Origin: Deinococcus aerophilus
GTDB taxonomy: Bacteria; Deinococcota; Deinococci; Deinococcales; Deinococcaceae
Assembly: GCF_014647075.1 (NCBI RefSeq)
Contig: NZ_BMOM01000019.1
Location: forward strand, 1 to 64,000
DNA: 64,000 bases
Direction of reading: 5' to 3'
The position numbers and the translations under genes were made by a program. Position 1 is the stretch's first letter. The number at the start of each line of letters is the position of its first letter. The notes under the pieces are model-generated. The model worked only from the letters and a program-made list of their open reading frames with translations, had not been told where the DNA came from and searched no databases. Shown here piece after piece: positions 44,626 to 56,907 of this stretch.

Positions 44626-47357
44626 GGCCGCTGCGCCTGGAAGTTCAGGGCTTTACCGCCTTCCGGCAGTTCACCGAGCTGGATTTTTCCGATCTGGAGC
44701 TGTTCGCCCTGGTCGGGCCGACCGGCAGCGGCAAATCCAGCCTGCTCGACGCCATGACCTTTGCGCTGTACGGACAGACCGACCGCCTGGGGGCCTCCGG
44801 ACTGGACGCGCTGATCTCGCAGGGCGAGCGCGGCCTGAGCGTGGGGCTGACCTTCGAGGTCGGCGACGTGACGTACCGCGCCTCGCGGACCAAGGGCCGC
44901 CGGCAGGCCGAAAACGAGGTGCGTTTCGAGCGCCGGGACGCCGACGGCCGCTGGACCAACCTCAGCGACGGCGGCATCAAGGGCGTCAACGAGCGCATCC
45001 GCGGCGTGCTGGGCCTGGATTTCGACAACTTCAAGCACAGCGTGATGCTGCCGCAGGGCAAGTTCGCCGCGCTGCTTCAGGGCAAGGGCAAGGACCGGCA
45101 GAAACTGCTCGGCGAGCTGACCGGCCTGGACCACGTGGCGGCCATGCAGCGGGTGGCCGCCGACCGCGCCAAGGACCTCAAGCGGCAGGCCGACAGCCAT
45201 CATGGAGTGCTGCACAGCGAATATACCGGCGTGAGCGCCGAGGCTGCCGCCGCCCTGCGTGCCGAGCGCGAGCATACCGACGCCGAGGCCGAGACCCTGC
45301 GCGACCGGCTGGAAACCCTGCAGGGGTCGCTGACCCACCTGCGCGAGCTGGAGAAGGTCTGGAAGGCGCACGCCGAGACTGGCCGCCGTCTGGACGCGCT
45401 GGACGCCCGCGCCGCCGGGGTGCGTGCGGGCGAGGCGCAGGCTGCGCGGGCGCGCCGGGTGGCCGGGGTGCTGCCGCTGCTCGACGCGGCGGAACGTGCC
45501 CGCATCGCCGCCGAGCGCGAACAGCGCGCCCTGGCCGGCGCGCTGCAGGCGGCCCAGGCCGCCGACCGCGCTGCCGACGCGGCCCAGACCACGCTGGACA
45601 CCGCCCAGGCCGCCGAGGCCACCATTCCGGAGCTGGAGGCCCACGCTGAGCGGCTGCGCGAGGCCGAGGCCGACGCCGCCCGCCTCAAGCGCTCCGGAGG
45701 CACGCCCCAGATCACCCACCCGCATCCCCTGCCGTGGGACGAGGACGCCTTCCTGGTGGCGCGTGAGGCTGCCCACAAGGCCGACAAGAACCGCCAGGAG
45801 CGCGTTCAGATCGAGACCGAACGCACGGCCCTGGCGGCGGCGCTGGCCCGCTTCGTCGCCGAGGAAACGGCCCAGGCCCAGGAAACGGCGGAGCAGGTGC
45901 GGGTGGAGCGCGAGGGCAAGACGGCCAAGACCGAGCTGGAAGCCGCACAGAAAGTGCTGGAAGAGGCGCGGCAGGCCGCCGGACTGGCCTCGTACCGCGG
46001 ACACCTGCATCTGGGGGAGGCCTGCCCGCTGTGCCTGCAGGCCGTACGTGTACTGCCCGACGCACCGGTGGCTGACCTGGGGGCCGCGCAGGACCGCGTC
46101 CAGGTTCTGGCCGCTGCGCTGGACGAGCGGCGCACACGCTTCGGTGATCTGCGCGCGGCCCTCAAGGCCCGTCAGAAGTGGCTGGACGAGAAGCGGGTCG
46201 AAAACCGCGACTGGCAGGCCGCCCTGGCCCAGCGCGAGGCCGATCTGCGCGCCGCCGAGGCGCTGGTCACCGGCGACCCCCAGACCGAGGCCGCCCGCCT
46301 GCTCGCCGGGCTGGCCGCGCGGGTCCGGGCGGCGGGTCCCGATCCGGCCGGCAAGCGCCGGAGCGTGCTGGGTGAGGTCGCCGATGTCCGCAGGCGCGTT
46401 CAGGAGGCGGCCAGCGCCCTGGCCCGCGCGGGCGGGGACCGGGCCGCCGCCCACGCCACCCTGAGCGCGGCGCGCCGGGCCACCGCCGACCGGGATGCCG
46501 AGGCGCACGAGACCCAGGCAGCCCTGGAGACAGCGCTGGCGGCCCTGGACCTGAACGCCGCGCAGGCCCGCGCCGCCGCGCTGCCCGAGGCCGACATCGC
46601 GGCGCTGGAAGAGGCCGCGCGCAGCTGGAGTGCCCAGCACGCACAGCTGCAAGAAGCCCTGGCCGAGTTGGGCCGGCAACTGGGAGCGGCTCCCTTCGAT
46701 CCGGCGCAGCTCGCGCAGGCGGCACGCGACCTGACCGCCACCGACGCCGCGCTCGCGGCGGCCCGGGAGCGCGCGGGCCGCCTCGCCGAGCAGGAGCGGG
46801 CCACGCGCGAACGGCTGGTCCGCAAGGCCGAGCTGGAGGCGCAGGCCGCGGCGGCGTCGCGCACCTTCGATACCTGGCAGACCCTCAACACCTCGCTGAA
46901 GGCCAACGAGTTCCAGCAGTTCCTGCTCGCCGAGGTCGAAGCGCAGCTGCTCACCCGCGCGGGCCTGCTGCTGCACGAGATCAGCGACGGGCGCTACCGG
47001 CTGGCCCTGGCCGACGGCGATTACGTGGTGCAGGACCTGTGGAACGCGGGGGAAGTGCGCGGGGTCCGGACCCTGTCGGGCGGCGAGACCTTTCTGGCCT
47101 CGCTGTCGCTGGCGATTGCCCTGAGCGACTATCTCGCGGGCAACAAGATCCTGGGCGCGCTGTTTCTGGATGAGGGCTTCGGCACGCTCGACCCCCAGGC
47201 CCTGGAGGCGGTGGCGGGCGCGCTGGAAAGCCTGCGCACCCAAGGCCGCATGGTCGGAATCGTCACGCACGTCGAGAGCCTGTCCGAGCGGCTGCCCAGC
47301 CGCCTGCTCGTGACCAAGAGCGTGGCGGGCAGCAGCGTGCACCGGCTGGACCTGTAA
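44622..47357 (+). CDS. sbcC: Nuclease SbcC subunit, SMC-like ATPase
   Basis: This 911-residue Rad50-type protein joins an N-terminal P-loop (GPTGSGKSS, 32-40) and a C-terminal ABC half (SGGETFLASL from 819; LFLDEGFGTLD) through long Ala/Glu-rich coiled coils. The zinc hook CPLC (468-471) sits at the coil tip for dimer contact. The protein is a little shorter than E. coli SbcC, mainly in the coils. It partners SbcD from the overlapping upstream gene. Confidence 0.95.
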
Positions 47358-47456
47358 CCGCACAGAAAGCCAGTGGTCTTGAGCCGTCATTGAGGGCGAG
47401 GGGTTGTGTAAGCGGGCTGGCCGATTCACTGCTCCGGGCCGCGCACCCTGGAACGC

Positions 47457-47712
47457 ATGACCCCGGAACGCATGCCCACAGACCGGGTGCCGTACCAGAC
47501 GACTGCTTCCACGCACGGTGGCCGCGCCTGGCGGTGTCGTCGGCCTGAGCATGAACGGCGACGCCCACGACCTACCCCCTGCGCTGGACATCGTCCTTCC
47601 CGGTCTGAACCGCGAGCGGGCGCAGCGTCTGGTGGACCGCGCCCGGACCATCTGCGCGGACACGCGGGCGCTGGGCACAACCACCATCGAGTACCGCCTG
47701 CACGACGCATAG
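47457..47712 (+). pseudogene. Decayed organic hydroperoxide resistance (Ohr/OsmC) gene
   Basis: The first frame (from 47457) reads VPYQTTASTHGGRA, like the Ohr N terminus. In another frame, from about 47520, GLSMNGDAHDLPPALDIVLPGLNRERAQ and then ARTICADTRA match the Ohr C-terminal part with its second catalytic Cys. The middle of about 80 residues, including the first active Cys, is missing and the frames do not match. I infer an internal deletion with frameshift. A short protein from ATG 47551 (53 residues) may still be made but would lack activity. Confidence 0.65.
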
Positions 47713-47728
47713 GCGGCAGTCGCCCTGC

Positions 47729-48766
47729 CTACGCGGGAAGTTCTTTCTTCTCTTCCCGGTCCAGTCTGGCGAAGATCATGCGGCCCACGTTGGTCTGTAC
47801 GTTGTTCACCACGAGCACGCGGGCCGGTTTGCCCCGCAGCTTCAGACCGTCCTCAACGATCACCATGGTGCCGTCTTCCATGTATCCCACTCCCTGGCCC
47901 GACTGCTGGCCGCTCTTGGTAATGGTCACGGTGAGCTGGTCCCCGGCCTGAACCTGCGGGCGCAGCGCCACGGCGATCTCGTGGACGTTGAGAATCTCGA
48001 TGTCGTGCAGGCGGGCGATCTTGCCCAGATTGCCGTCGTTCGTCACGATCTTGCCGCCGATCTCGCGGGCCAGCCGGATCAACTTGTCGTCCACGGTGTT
48101 CAGGGCGGGATCATCCCAGTCCTCGATGCGGATGGAGCGCAGCTCACGCAGCTCTTCCAGCAAGGCCAGCCCGCGCTTTCCGCGCGTGCGCTTCTTGGTG
48201 TCCGGGCTGTCCGAGAGGGTCTGCAACTCGCGCAGGATGAAGGCGGGCACGACCAGTTCTCCCTCCAGAAATCCCGCGCGCACCAGTTCCAGAATGCGGC
48301 CGTCGATAATCACGTTGCTGTCCAGCAGCTTGCTGCCGCTGCGCCGGCGCACCTGTGGAAAGGCCAGCAGCCCAAACGCCTCTGCGTGGCCCACCGCAAA
48401 ATGCACGAAGAAGGCGCCCAGCACCGCCGTGACCAGCAGGCTGAGCCACCACGTGTAGAAGGGCAGGTCCTGAAACAGGCTGTTGAGCAGCACGCTCAGA
48501 AGCAGGGCCACGATCAGCCCGAAGGTGGCGGCGGCGACCGCCCGCGGCGACAGGCTGGCATACCACTGCGAGAAGCGGGCCACGCCGCCGGTCAACAGTT
48601 TCTCGGCACGCGGCGCGAACAGCAACGCGCTCAGGGCGCCCGCCAGCATCAGGCTGAGGGTATTGACCCGCCCGAGTTCATCGGCCTGCGCCGACGCCAG
48701 CGCGCCCCCGGCCAGCCACCCGACCAGCAATCCCAGCAAAATCACGAACAGACGAACGGCCAGCAC
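47729..48766 (-). CDS. PIN/TRAM-domain membrane protein
   Basis: This 345-residue protein has about four N-terminal membrane helices (1-130), then a PIN nuclease domain (about 143-260: KLLDSNVIIDGRI, VPAFILRELQ, DWDDPALNTVDDKLI, IVTNDGNL) and a C-terminal TRAM RNA-binding domain (from about 275). The layout matches the YacL type found in Firmicutes and Deinococcus, likely an RNA nuclease at the membrane. GTG 48766 is 7 nt after TACACT (48779-48774). Confidence 0.9.
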   Translation of the reverse strand: MLAVRLFVILLGLLVGWLAGGALASAQADELGRVNTLSLMLAGALSALLFAPRAEKLLTGGVARFSQWYASLSPRAVAAATFGLIVALLLSVLLNSLFQDLPFYTWWLSLLVTAVLGAFFVHFAVGHAEAFGLLAFPQVRRRSGSKLLDSNVIIDGRILELVRAGFLEGELVVPAFILRELQTLSDSPDTKKRTRGKRGLALLEELRELRSIRIEDWDDPALNTVDDKLIRLAREIGGKIVTNDGNLGKIARLHDIEILNVHEIAVALRPQVQAGDQLTVTITKSGQQSGQGVGYMEDGTMVIVEDGLKLRGKPARVLVVNNVQTNVGRMIFARLDREEKKELPA

Positions 48767-48825
48767 AACCCTCAGTGTACCCGCTTCATTCAGGAACAGA
48801 GAGAGGACTGTGGGAATTCAGACTG

Positions 48826-48864
48826 GAGTGGGGGCCGTGCCCGGCACCCGGCAGGCCCCCACTC
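48826..48864. repeat. 11-bp inverted repeat between divergent genes
   Basis: GAGTGGGGGCC (48826-48836) and GGCCCCCACTC (48854-48864) form a perfect stem with an inner gtgcc/ggcac dyad. It lies between the promoters of the PIN/TRAM gene and the GNAT gene, not after a gene, so an operator or folded site is possible. Confidence 0.5.
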
Positions 48865-48944
48865 GGCGCGGCGAGGCCGGAAAGGATGTCGGGCCTCGGC
48901 GTATGCCGCTATCCCCGTGGGCGGTCCCACTGAATACTGAGCAG

Positions 48945-49370
48945 GTGCTGATTCATACAGAACCGACTCCAGCCACCGAGGAACTGCTGACCCGCGCCAT
49001 GTTCCCCGATCCGGTACGGATTGCCCGTGCGCTGGCAACCTACCGCACCGCAGAAGACCGCAGGATCTTTGCCTGGAAAACCGGCGGAGAGGTCGTGAGC
49101 GCGGCGGGCCTACACGTCGGTCACGGCGAGGCAGAGGTGCTGCACGTCGGCACGCGCCCTGATATGGAGGGTCAGGGCTACGGGCGCGCCCTGCTGCACG
49201 CCGTGCTGATCCGGTTGCAACTGAACCGGATGACGGCAGAAACCGACGACGACGCAGTGGACTTCTACCGCCGCAGCGGTTTTGGAGTTGTGGAGACGCA
49301 GGACCGGGGGGGACGCCGCAGGTACCTGTGCACGCTCACGCCGGGAAAGGCAGACCAGCCCTGTTGCTGA
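48945..49370 (+). CDS. GNAT N-acetyltransferase
   Basis: This protein of about 141 residues has the acetyl-CoA loop DMEGQGYGRALLHAV and the C-terminal AVDFYRRSGFGVVE of the GNAT fold. The acceptor is unknown. GTG 48945 is preferred because AATACT (48933-48938) lies 6 nt upstream; an in-frame ATG at 48903 would add 14 residues. It ends 13 nt from the rnhA stop (convergent). Confidence 0.82.
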   Translation: MLIHTEPTPATEELLTRAMFPDPVRIARALATYRTAEDRRIFAWKTGGEVVSAAGLHVGHGEAEVLHVGTRPDMEGQGYGRALLHAVLIRLQLNRMTAETDDDAVDFYRRSGFGVVETQDRGGRRRYLCTLTPGKADQPCC

Positions 49371-49383
49371 CCGCCCATATCCC

Positions 49384-49938
49384 TCACTTCACCCGCAGCT
49401 TCTTGCGCTCCTGCACGGCCAGTTCGTCCACCCGCTCGTTCTCGCCGTGTCCGGCGTGGCCCTTGACCCATACGAAGGTCAGGGCGTGGGTGCGGGCCTG
49501 ATCAATCAGCGCTTCCCACAGGTCCTGATTCTTGACCGGCTCGCCGCCCGAGGTCTTCCAGCCGTTGCGCTGCCACTTGAGAATCCAGCCGTCGGTAAAC
49601 GCCTTGCGCAGGTACTGGCTGTCGGTGATCACGCGCACCTGACACGGCCGCTTGAGGGTCCGCAGACCCTCGAGTAGGCCGCGCAGTTCCATGCGGTTGT
49701 TGGTGGTGCCTTCCTCGTTGCCGCTCAGGACCAGTTCGCGCTCGCCGTAGCGCAGGATGGAGGCCCAGCCGCCGTGTCCCGCCGCCGTGTCACACGCGCC
49801 GTCACTGAACAGTTCGATGACCTCGCCGGTGATGGGCTGATCCGGCTGGATGCCCGCCTTTAGGGGCAGCAGGTCACGCGCCCGGTCCTGGGCCTTGCGG
49901 GCCGCCGTACGGGGAAAGGAAGAACGGGGTCGCGTCAC
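49384..49938 (-). CDS. rnhA: Ribonuclease HI
   Basis: This 184-residue enzyme degrades RNA in RNA-DNA hybrids. The core (about 40-184) has catalytic Asp46 (LFSDGACD), Glu84 (NNRMELRG), Asp106 (VITDSQYL) and Asp171 (ERVDELAV), with the handle WQRNGWKTSGG. A basic N-terminal extension of about 37 residues precedes it. GTG 49938 is chosen because TACAGT (49950-49945) lies 6 nt upstream, with a consensus TTGACA at 49974-49969. Confidence 0.93.
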   Translation of the reverse strand: MTRPRSSFPRTAARKAQDRARDLLPLKAGIQPDQPITGEVIELFSDGACDTAAGHGGWASILRYGERELVLSGNEEGTTNNRMELRGLLEGLRTLKRPCQVRVITDSQYLRKAFTDGWILKWQRNGWKTSGGEPVKNQDLWEALIDQARTHALTFVWVKGHAGHGENERVDELAVQERKKLRVK

Positions 49939-49976
49939 CACGGAACTGTAGGCAGGCGGGGCGCGTAGTGTCAACC
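49939..49976. promoter_or_regulatory. Overlapping divergent promoters of rnhA and DUF4870 gene
   Basis: The rnhA promoter is TTGACA (49974-49969), 18 bp, TACAGT (49950-49945). The plus-strand -10 TAGTGT (49966-49971) lies on top of that -35, so both cannot be occupied at once. Confidence 0.65.
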
Positions 49977-50453
49977 ATGAGTGTTCCCGGCCCCACCCGT
50001 CTGCCGCCCACCCTTCCCGAGGCGGACCGCAGCGGCGCCCTGCTGATTCACCTGTCGCCACTGGCCGGTTTTCTGCTGCCCACCCTGGGCAATGTGCTCG
50101 GCCCCCTGATCGCGTGGCTGGCCCTGCGCGACCGCAGCCGCGCCCTGGACGACCAGGGCAAGGAGGCGCTGAATTTCCAGCTCAGCATGTGGCTGTATGG
50201 GGTGATCATCGGCGTGCTCGTCTTTGTTCTGTTCAGCCTGGGCATCGTGGGGGGTGCGGTGGGCGCGGCGGCAGGCAGTGTGGACGCGGGCGCCTTCGTG
50301 TTCCTGGGCTCGCTGGCCGCCTTCGTCGTGTTCTTCGTGCCCCTGCTGCTGCTGCTGAGCATCGTGCCCTTTATCTTCATGATCGTCGCCGTGGTGCGGG
50401 TCAGCGCCGGCCAGCTGTACCGTTACCCGCTGAGCATCCGCTTCGTACGCTGA
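49977..50453 (+). CDS. DUF4870-type membrane protein
   Basis: This 158-residue protein has three or four membrane helices (LLIHLSPLAGFLLPTLGNVL, LYGVIIGVLVFVLFSLGIV, FVFLGSLAAFVVFFVPLLLL) and the conserved DDQGKEALNFQLS loop of the DUF4870 (Tic20-like) family. Its role is unknown. ATG 49977 is 5 nt after TAGTGT (49966-49971), which overlaps the -35 of rnhA. Confidence 0.85.
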   Translation: MSVPGPTRLPPTLPEADRSGALLIHLSPLAGFLLPTLGNVLGPLIAWLALRDRSRALDDQGKEALNFQLSMWLYGVIIGVLVFVLFSLGIVGGAVGAAAGSVDAGAFVFLGSLAAFVVFFVPLLLLLSIVPFIFMIVAVVRVSAGQLYRYPLSIRFVR

Positions 50454-50514
50454 AAGCTCCGCGCCCCTGGGTCCGGCCTCCCCTTTTTCTGCCGGCTCCC
50501 CTATGCTGTGCGCC

Positions 50515-51261
<747 letters not shown>

Positions 51262-51334
51262 ACCCCCGGCACACCCGTCTGTGGGAACAGCGGGCGGCGT
51301 ATCCCGCCCGCGCCGCGCTACAGTGGCTGCCAAT

Positions 51335-51889
51335 ATGTCCGAGTCCATCAGCATCAAGCAGACCATCGTGGTCAGGTCCCGTCCGGACGTGTTGTACCGG
51401 CTGGCCCTGGAGCCCCGGCGGCGCGTCAAGTGGGACCCCAATCTCGTCAAGGCCGAATACGAGGGCGGCGAGGGCCGCCTGAGCAACACGGCCCTGGTCC
51501 GGTTCAAGTTTGCCCGCAAGCTGCTGGGGCTGAGCTTCACGGCCCGCTACGGCCAGCTGCAGCCCCCCCAGCGCGGCGGCTGGGAAAGTGTGCGCCACGT
51601 CGGCCCGCTGGAGAAGCTCACGCAGGGCTGGCAGTTCAAGCCGATGCCCGGCGGCACGGAGGTCACCCTCACCGTCAACGGCCGGGTCCGGTACAAGTGG
51701 GTCCGGATGCCGGTCGAGCGCATGCTGAACAACCTCGTGGTGACCACGCTGATCGAGTTGCAGCGCACCGTGGATGCCCAGGGCGCCCAGCTGATGGCCG
51801 ACATGGGCCGCGAGATGCAGCAAAAGCAGAAGGAACAGGCCAAGGCCGAGAAGGAAGCGGCCCGGGCCAGCAAACGCCGCAAGAAATAG
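51335..51889 (+). CDS. SRPBCC-domain protein with basic tail
   Basis: This 184-residue protein has an SRPBCC/polyketide-cyclase-like fold (about 5-145: SRPDVLYRLALEPRRRVKWD, GGTEVTLTVNGRV) followed by a charged, likely coiled-coil tail rich in Lys, Gln and Glu (about 150-184). The tail could bind nucleic acid or partner protein. The ligand is unknown. ATG 51335 follows TACAGT (51319-51324) by 10 nt. Confidence 0.82.
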   Translation: MSESISIKQTIVVRSRPDVLYRLALEPRRRVKWDPNLVKAEYEGGEGRLSNTALVRFKFARKLLGLSFTARYGQLQPPQRGGWESVRHVGPLEKLTQGWQFKPMPGGTEVTLTVNGRVRYKWVRMPVERMLNNLVVTTLIELQRTVDAQGAQLMADMGREMQQKQKEQAKAEKEAARASKRRKK

Positions 51890-51974
51890 ATTTCAGGACC
51901 ATTCGGGGTGGGGAGCGCGGACCCGGTTGGCGGCCCCATCCCCCCTTCCCGGTCGCCACCAGTGGCTCAGGCGG

Positions 51975-52301
51975 CTACCCAGCGTCGGGGGTGAGCAGCA
52001 GCACGCTGCCCTCTCGGGTGCCAAACGCCGTCCAGGCCTCGTCGGTCCGCACACGGTGGCCCTCGCCGGAGCGCAGGCGCACAAAGTTGTTCAGCGGCAG
52101 GTCCACGATCACCTCGCCGCCCAGGCAGATCAACCAGCCGGTCACGGCCGGCCCGGTCAGGGTGCCGGCCAGGGCCACGATCTGCACGTGTCCGCCGGGC
52201 AGGCGCACCCACTCGCCGGGCGTGGCCTGCGCCAGCCGGGGCAGGTGCAGGGATTGGGGAGCTTCGGATCGGGTGACCGGCATAGGAACGGTTCCCGTCA
52301 T
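51975..52301 (-). CDS. Small cupin-like protein, unknown
   Basis: This 108-residue beta-rich protein has GHVQIVALAGTLTGP, GGEVIVDLPLNNFVRL and EGSVLLLTP, suggestive of one cupin-like barrel without a clear His motif. The start is ambiguous: ATG 52301 gives 108 residues, ATG 52283 has GGGA upstream and gives 102. It is divergent from the kinase gene at 52373. Confidence 0.6.
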   Translation of the reverse strand: MTGTVPMPVTRSEAPQSLHLPRLAQATPGEWVRLPGGHVQIVALAGTLTGPAVTGWLICLGGEVIVDLPLNNFVRLRSGEGHRVRTDEAWTAFGTREGSVLLLTPDAG

Positions 52302-52372
52302 ATCACGGACGACCGCGCACGGTCACGCGGCGTAAAGAAACGCACCGTGCAGGCCGCTACACTCCTGGGGCC

Positions 52373-53191
52373 ATGCCTGCCCCCACGACCATTCCGGCTC
52401 TGCTGACCACCCTGGGCACCGTCTTTCAGGTGTTCGATGAGCGCACGCAGGACTCGGGCAATGTCTCTTACGGCCTTCAGACCCCGGGCGGCGAGCGGCT
52501 GTTCGTGAAGACCGCGGGGCGTTCCCAGCCCAGTCCGGGCAGCACCCCGTACGCTGAGCGCGTGGCGACCCTGCGCCGCACCGCCGTGTTGCAACAGGAA
52601 CTCGCGCACCCGGCCCTCATTCCGGTGCTTCGGGTGTTTGAGGGCGCGGACGGAATCGCCGTGATCCAGCCGTGGTTCGGCGGTGAACTGCTGCGCGCCC
52701 CGGCGCAGCGGCGGAACCATCCCGCCGAGGCGCACGCCCGCTTCCGGCAGCGGCCCCTGCCCGAAATTCTGCACGCACTGGACAGCGTCATTGACCTGCA
52801 CACGGAGCTGGCCCGGCAGAACTGGGTGGCCGGCGACTTCTACGACGGCTGCCTGATGTATGACTTCCGCGCGCGGCAGATCCGGTTCATGGATCTGGAG
52901 TGCTACCGGCGCGGCCCGTACCGCAACACCGTGGGTCGGCTGCCCGGCTCGACACGCTTCATGGCCCCCGAGGAGTTCCGGCTCGGGGCCGTCATCGACC
53001 ACCGGACCACCGTGTTCAACCTGGGCCGCCTGCTGGCGGTCTTCACCGACTGGCACCCCCACCCGCCCCGGCTGGCGCAGCTGATCGGGAGCGCGACCCA
53101 CCCCGACCCCGAAAGCCACCCGGATTCCCCGGTGGCCTTTCAGGCGATGTGGCGGGACGCCGTTCGGGAAGTTCCCGAGGAGCAGGGCTGA
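52373..53191 (+). CDS. Atypical serine/threonine protein kinase-like protein
   Basis: This 272-residue protein has a kinase-like order of motifs: the ATP Lys46 in RLFVKT, a catalytic-loop equivalent GDFYDGCLMYD (154-164), MDLE (173-176) at the DFG position and MAPEEF (197-202) at the APE position, then VFNLGRLLAVF helix. The His-Arg-Asp motif is replaced by AGD and the Mg-binding Asn by Cys160, so activity is uncertain. It may be a pseudokinase. ATG 52373 is 9 nt after TACACT (52358-52363). Confidence 0.75.
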   Translation: MPAPTTIPALLTTLGTVFQVFDERTQDSGNVSYGLQTPGGERLFVKTAGRSQPSPGSTPYAERVATLRRTAVLQQELAHPALIPVLRVFEGADGIAVIQPWFGGELLRAPAQRRNHPAEAHARFRQRPLPEILHALDSVIDLHTELARQNWVAGDFYDGCLMYDFRARQIRFMDLECYRRGPYRNTVGRLPGSTRFMAPEEFRLGAVIDHRTTVFNLGRLLAVFTDWHPHPPRLAQLIGSATHPDPESHPDSPVAFQAMWRDAVREVPEEQG

Positions 53192-53198
53192 CTGGGGC

Positions 53199-56076
<2,878 letters not shown>

Positions 56077-56084
<8 letters not shown>

Positions 56085-56100
56085 AATGGTTGGGGAACAT
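56077..56100 (-). CDS. Possible 7-residue leader frame before topA
   Basis: ATG 56100 opens MFPNHYV and stops at TAA 56077, inside the second and third codons of topA. A GGAG lies 9 nt upstream of it while topA has none. It is weak evidence for coupled translation. Confidence 0.25.
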
Positions 56101-56265
56101 CAAAGGGTACTCCTGCATACCGCCATACGAGGCGCGGAAAGTTAGGCCCGAGGGTAGCACGCCCCTCCGCCGGGCTTCGGGAGGAAATATCCAGTCGGGG
56201 ACCGGACGCAGGCCGTGGGCAAGAGGCCTGCCTTGCCGTTTTCTTCATGCTACGCTGGCCCGCAT

Positions 56266-56838
56266 ATGCGCCCCCGGGGAGCCACGCTGTCTGTTCTGCC
56301 ACTGGCGGTCATGGCGCTGCTGGCGGTGGGCTTTCTGGCGCTGCCCAGCTTCAAGGTGCCCAACGCGGCGCGGCCGCACCCGACCCTGGTGGTGCTGGGA
56401 GCGGCGCAGTACGCGGGCAGACCCAGCCCGGCCTTTCAGCGGCGGCTGGACCACGCCCTGTCGCTGTTCGAGGCGGGCGGTGTGGGCCGCATCGTGGTCA
56501 CGGGCGGGCGGCGGCCCGGCGATCCCTTCAGCGAGGGCGAGGTCGGGGCCGCCTACCTGAGGCACCGCGGCGTGCCGGCGTCGGCGCTGCTCGCCGAATC
56601 CCGCAGCCGCACCACCGTGGAGAACCTGCGTTACGCACGCACCTATCTGTCGCCCCACACGCCCGTCACGCTGGTCACCGACGAGGCCCACGCGCCGCGC
56701 GCCCTGGCCCTGGCCCGCGCCCTGGGCCTGCAGGCCAATGTCAGCGCCAGTGCGCTGAGCACCGGGGTCAGCCGCAGTTATCTGCTGCGCGAGAAAGTCG
56801 CGCTGGTGGCCTACGCGCTGATCGGCCTGCGGCTGTAG
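56266..56838 (+). CDS. YdcF-family (DUF218) protein
   Basis: This 190-residue protein has an N-terminal membrane helix (about 8-26) and the DUF218 core: TLVVLGAAQYAGRPSP, GRIVVTGGRRPGDPFSEG, AESRSRTTVENLRYAR and LVTDEAHAPRALALA. The family includes ElyC, which supports envelope or peptidoglycan precursor metabolism. ATG 56266 is 9 nt after TACGCT (56251-56256). Confidence 0.88.
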   Translation: MRPRGATLSVLPLAVMALLAVGFLALPSFKVPNAARPHPTLVVLGAAQYAGRPSPAFQRRLDHALSLFEAGGVGRIVVTGGRRPGDPFSEGEVGAAYLRHRGVPASALLAESRSRTTVENLRYARTYLSPHTPVTLVTDEAHAPRALALARALGLQANVSASALSTGVSRSYLLREKVALVAYALIGLRL

Positions 56839-56907
56839 AGCACGCCCTGGCAAAGTTCAGACCGGGCCTGAACCTCCCCCGGCGATTTCCGCGTCACAAT
56901 AGACCTT

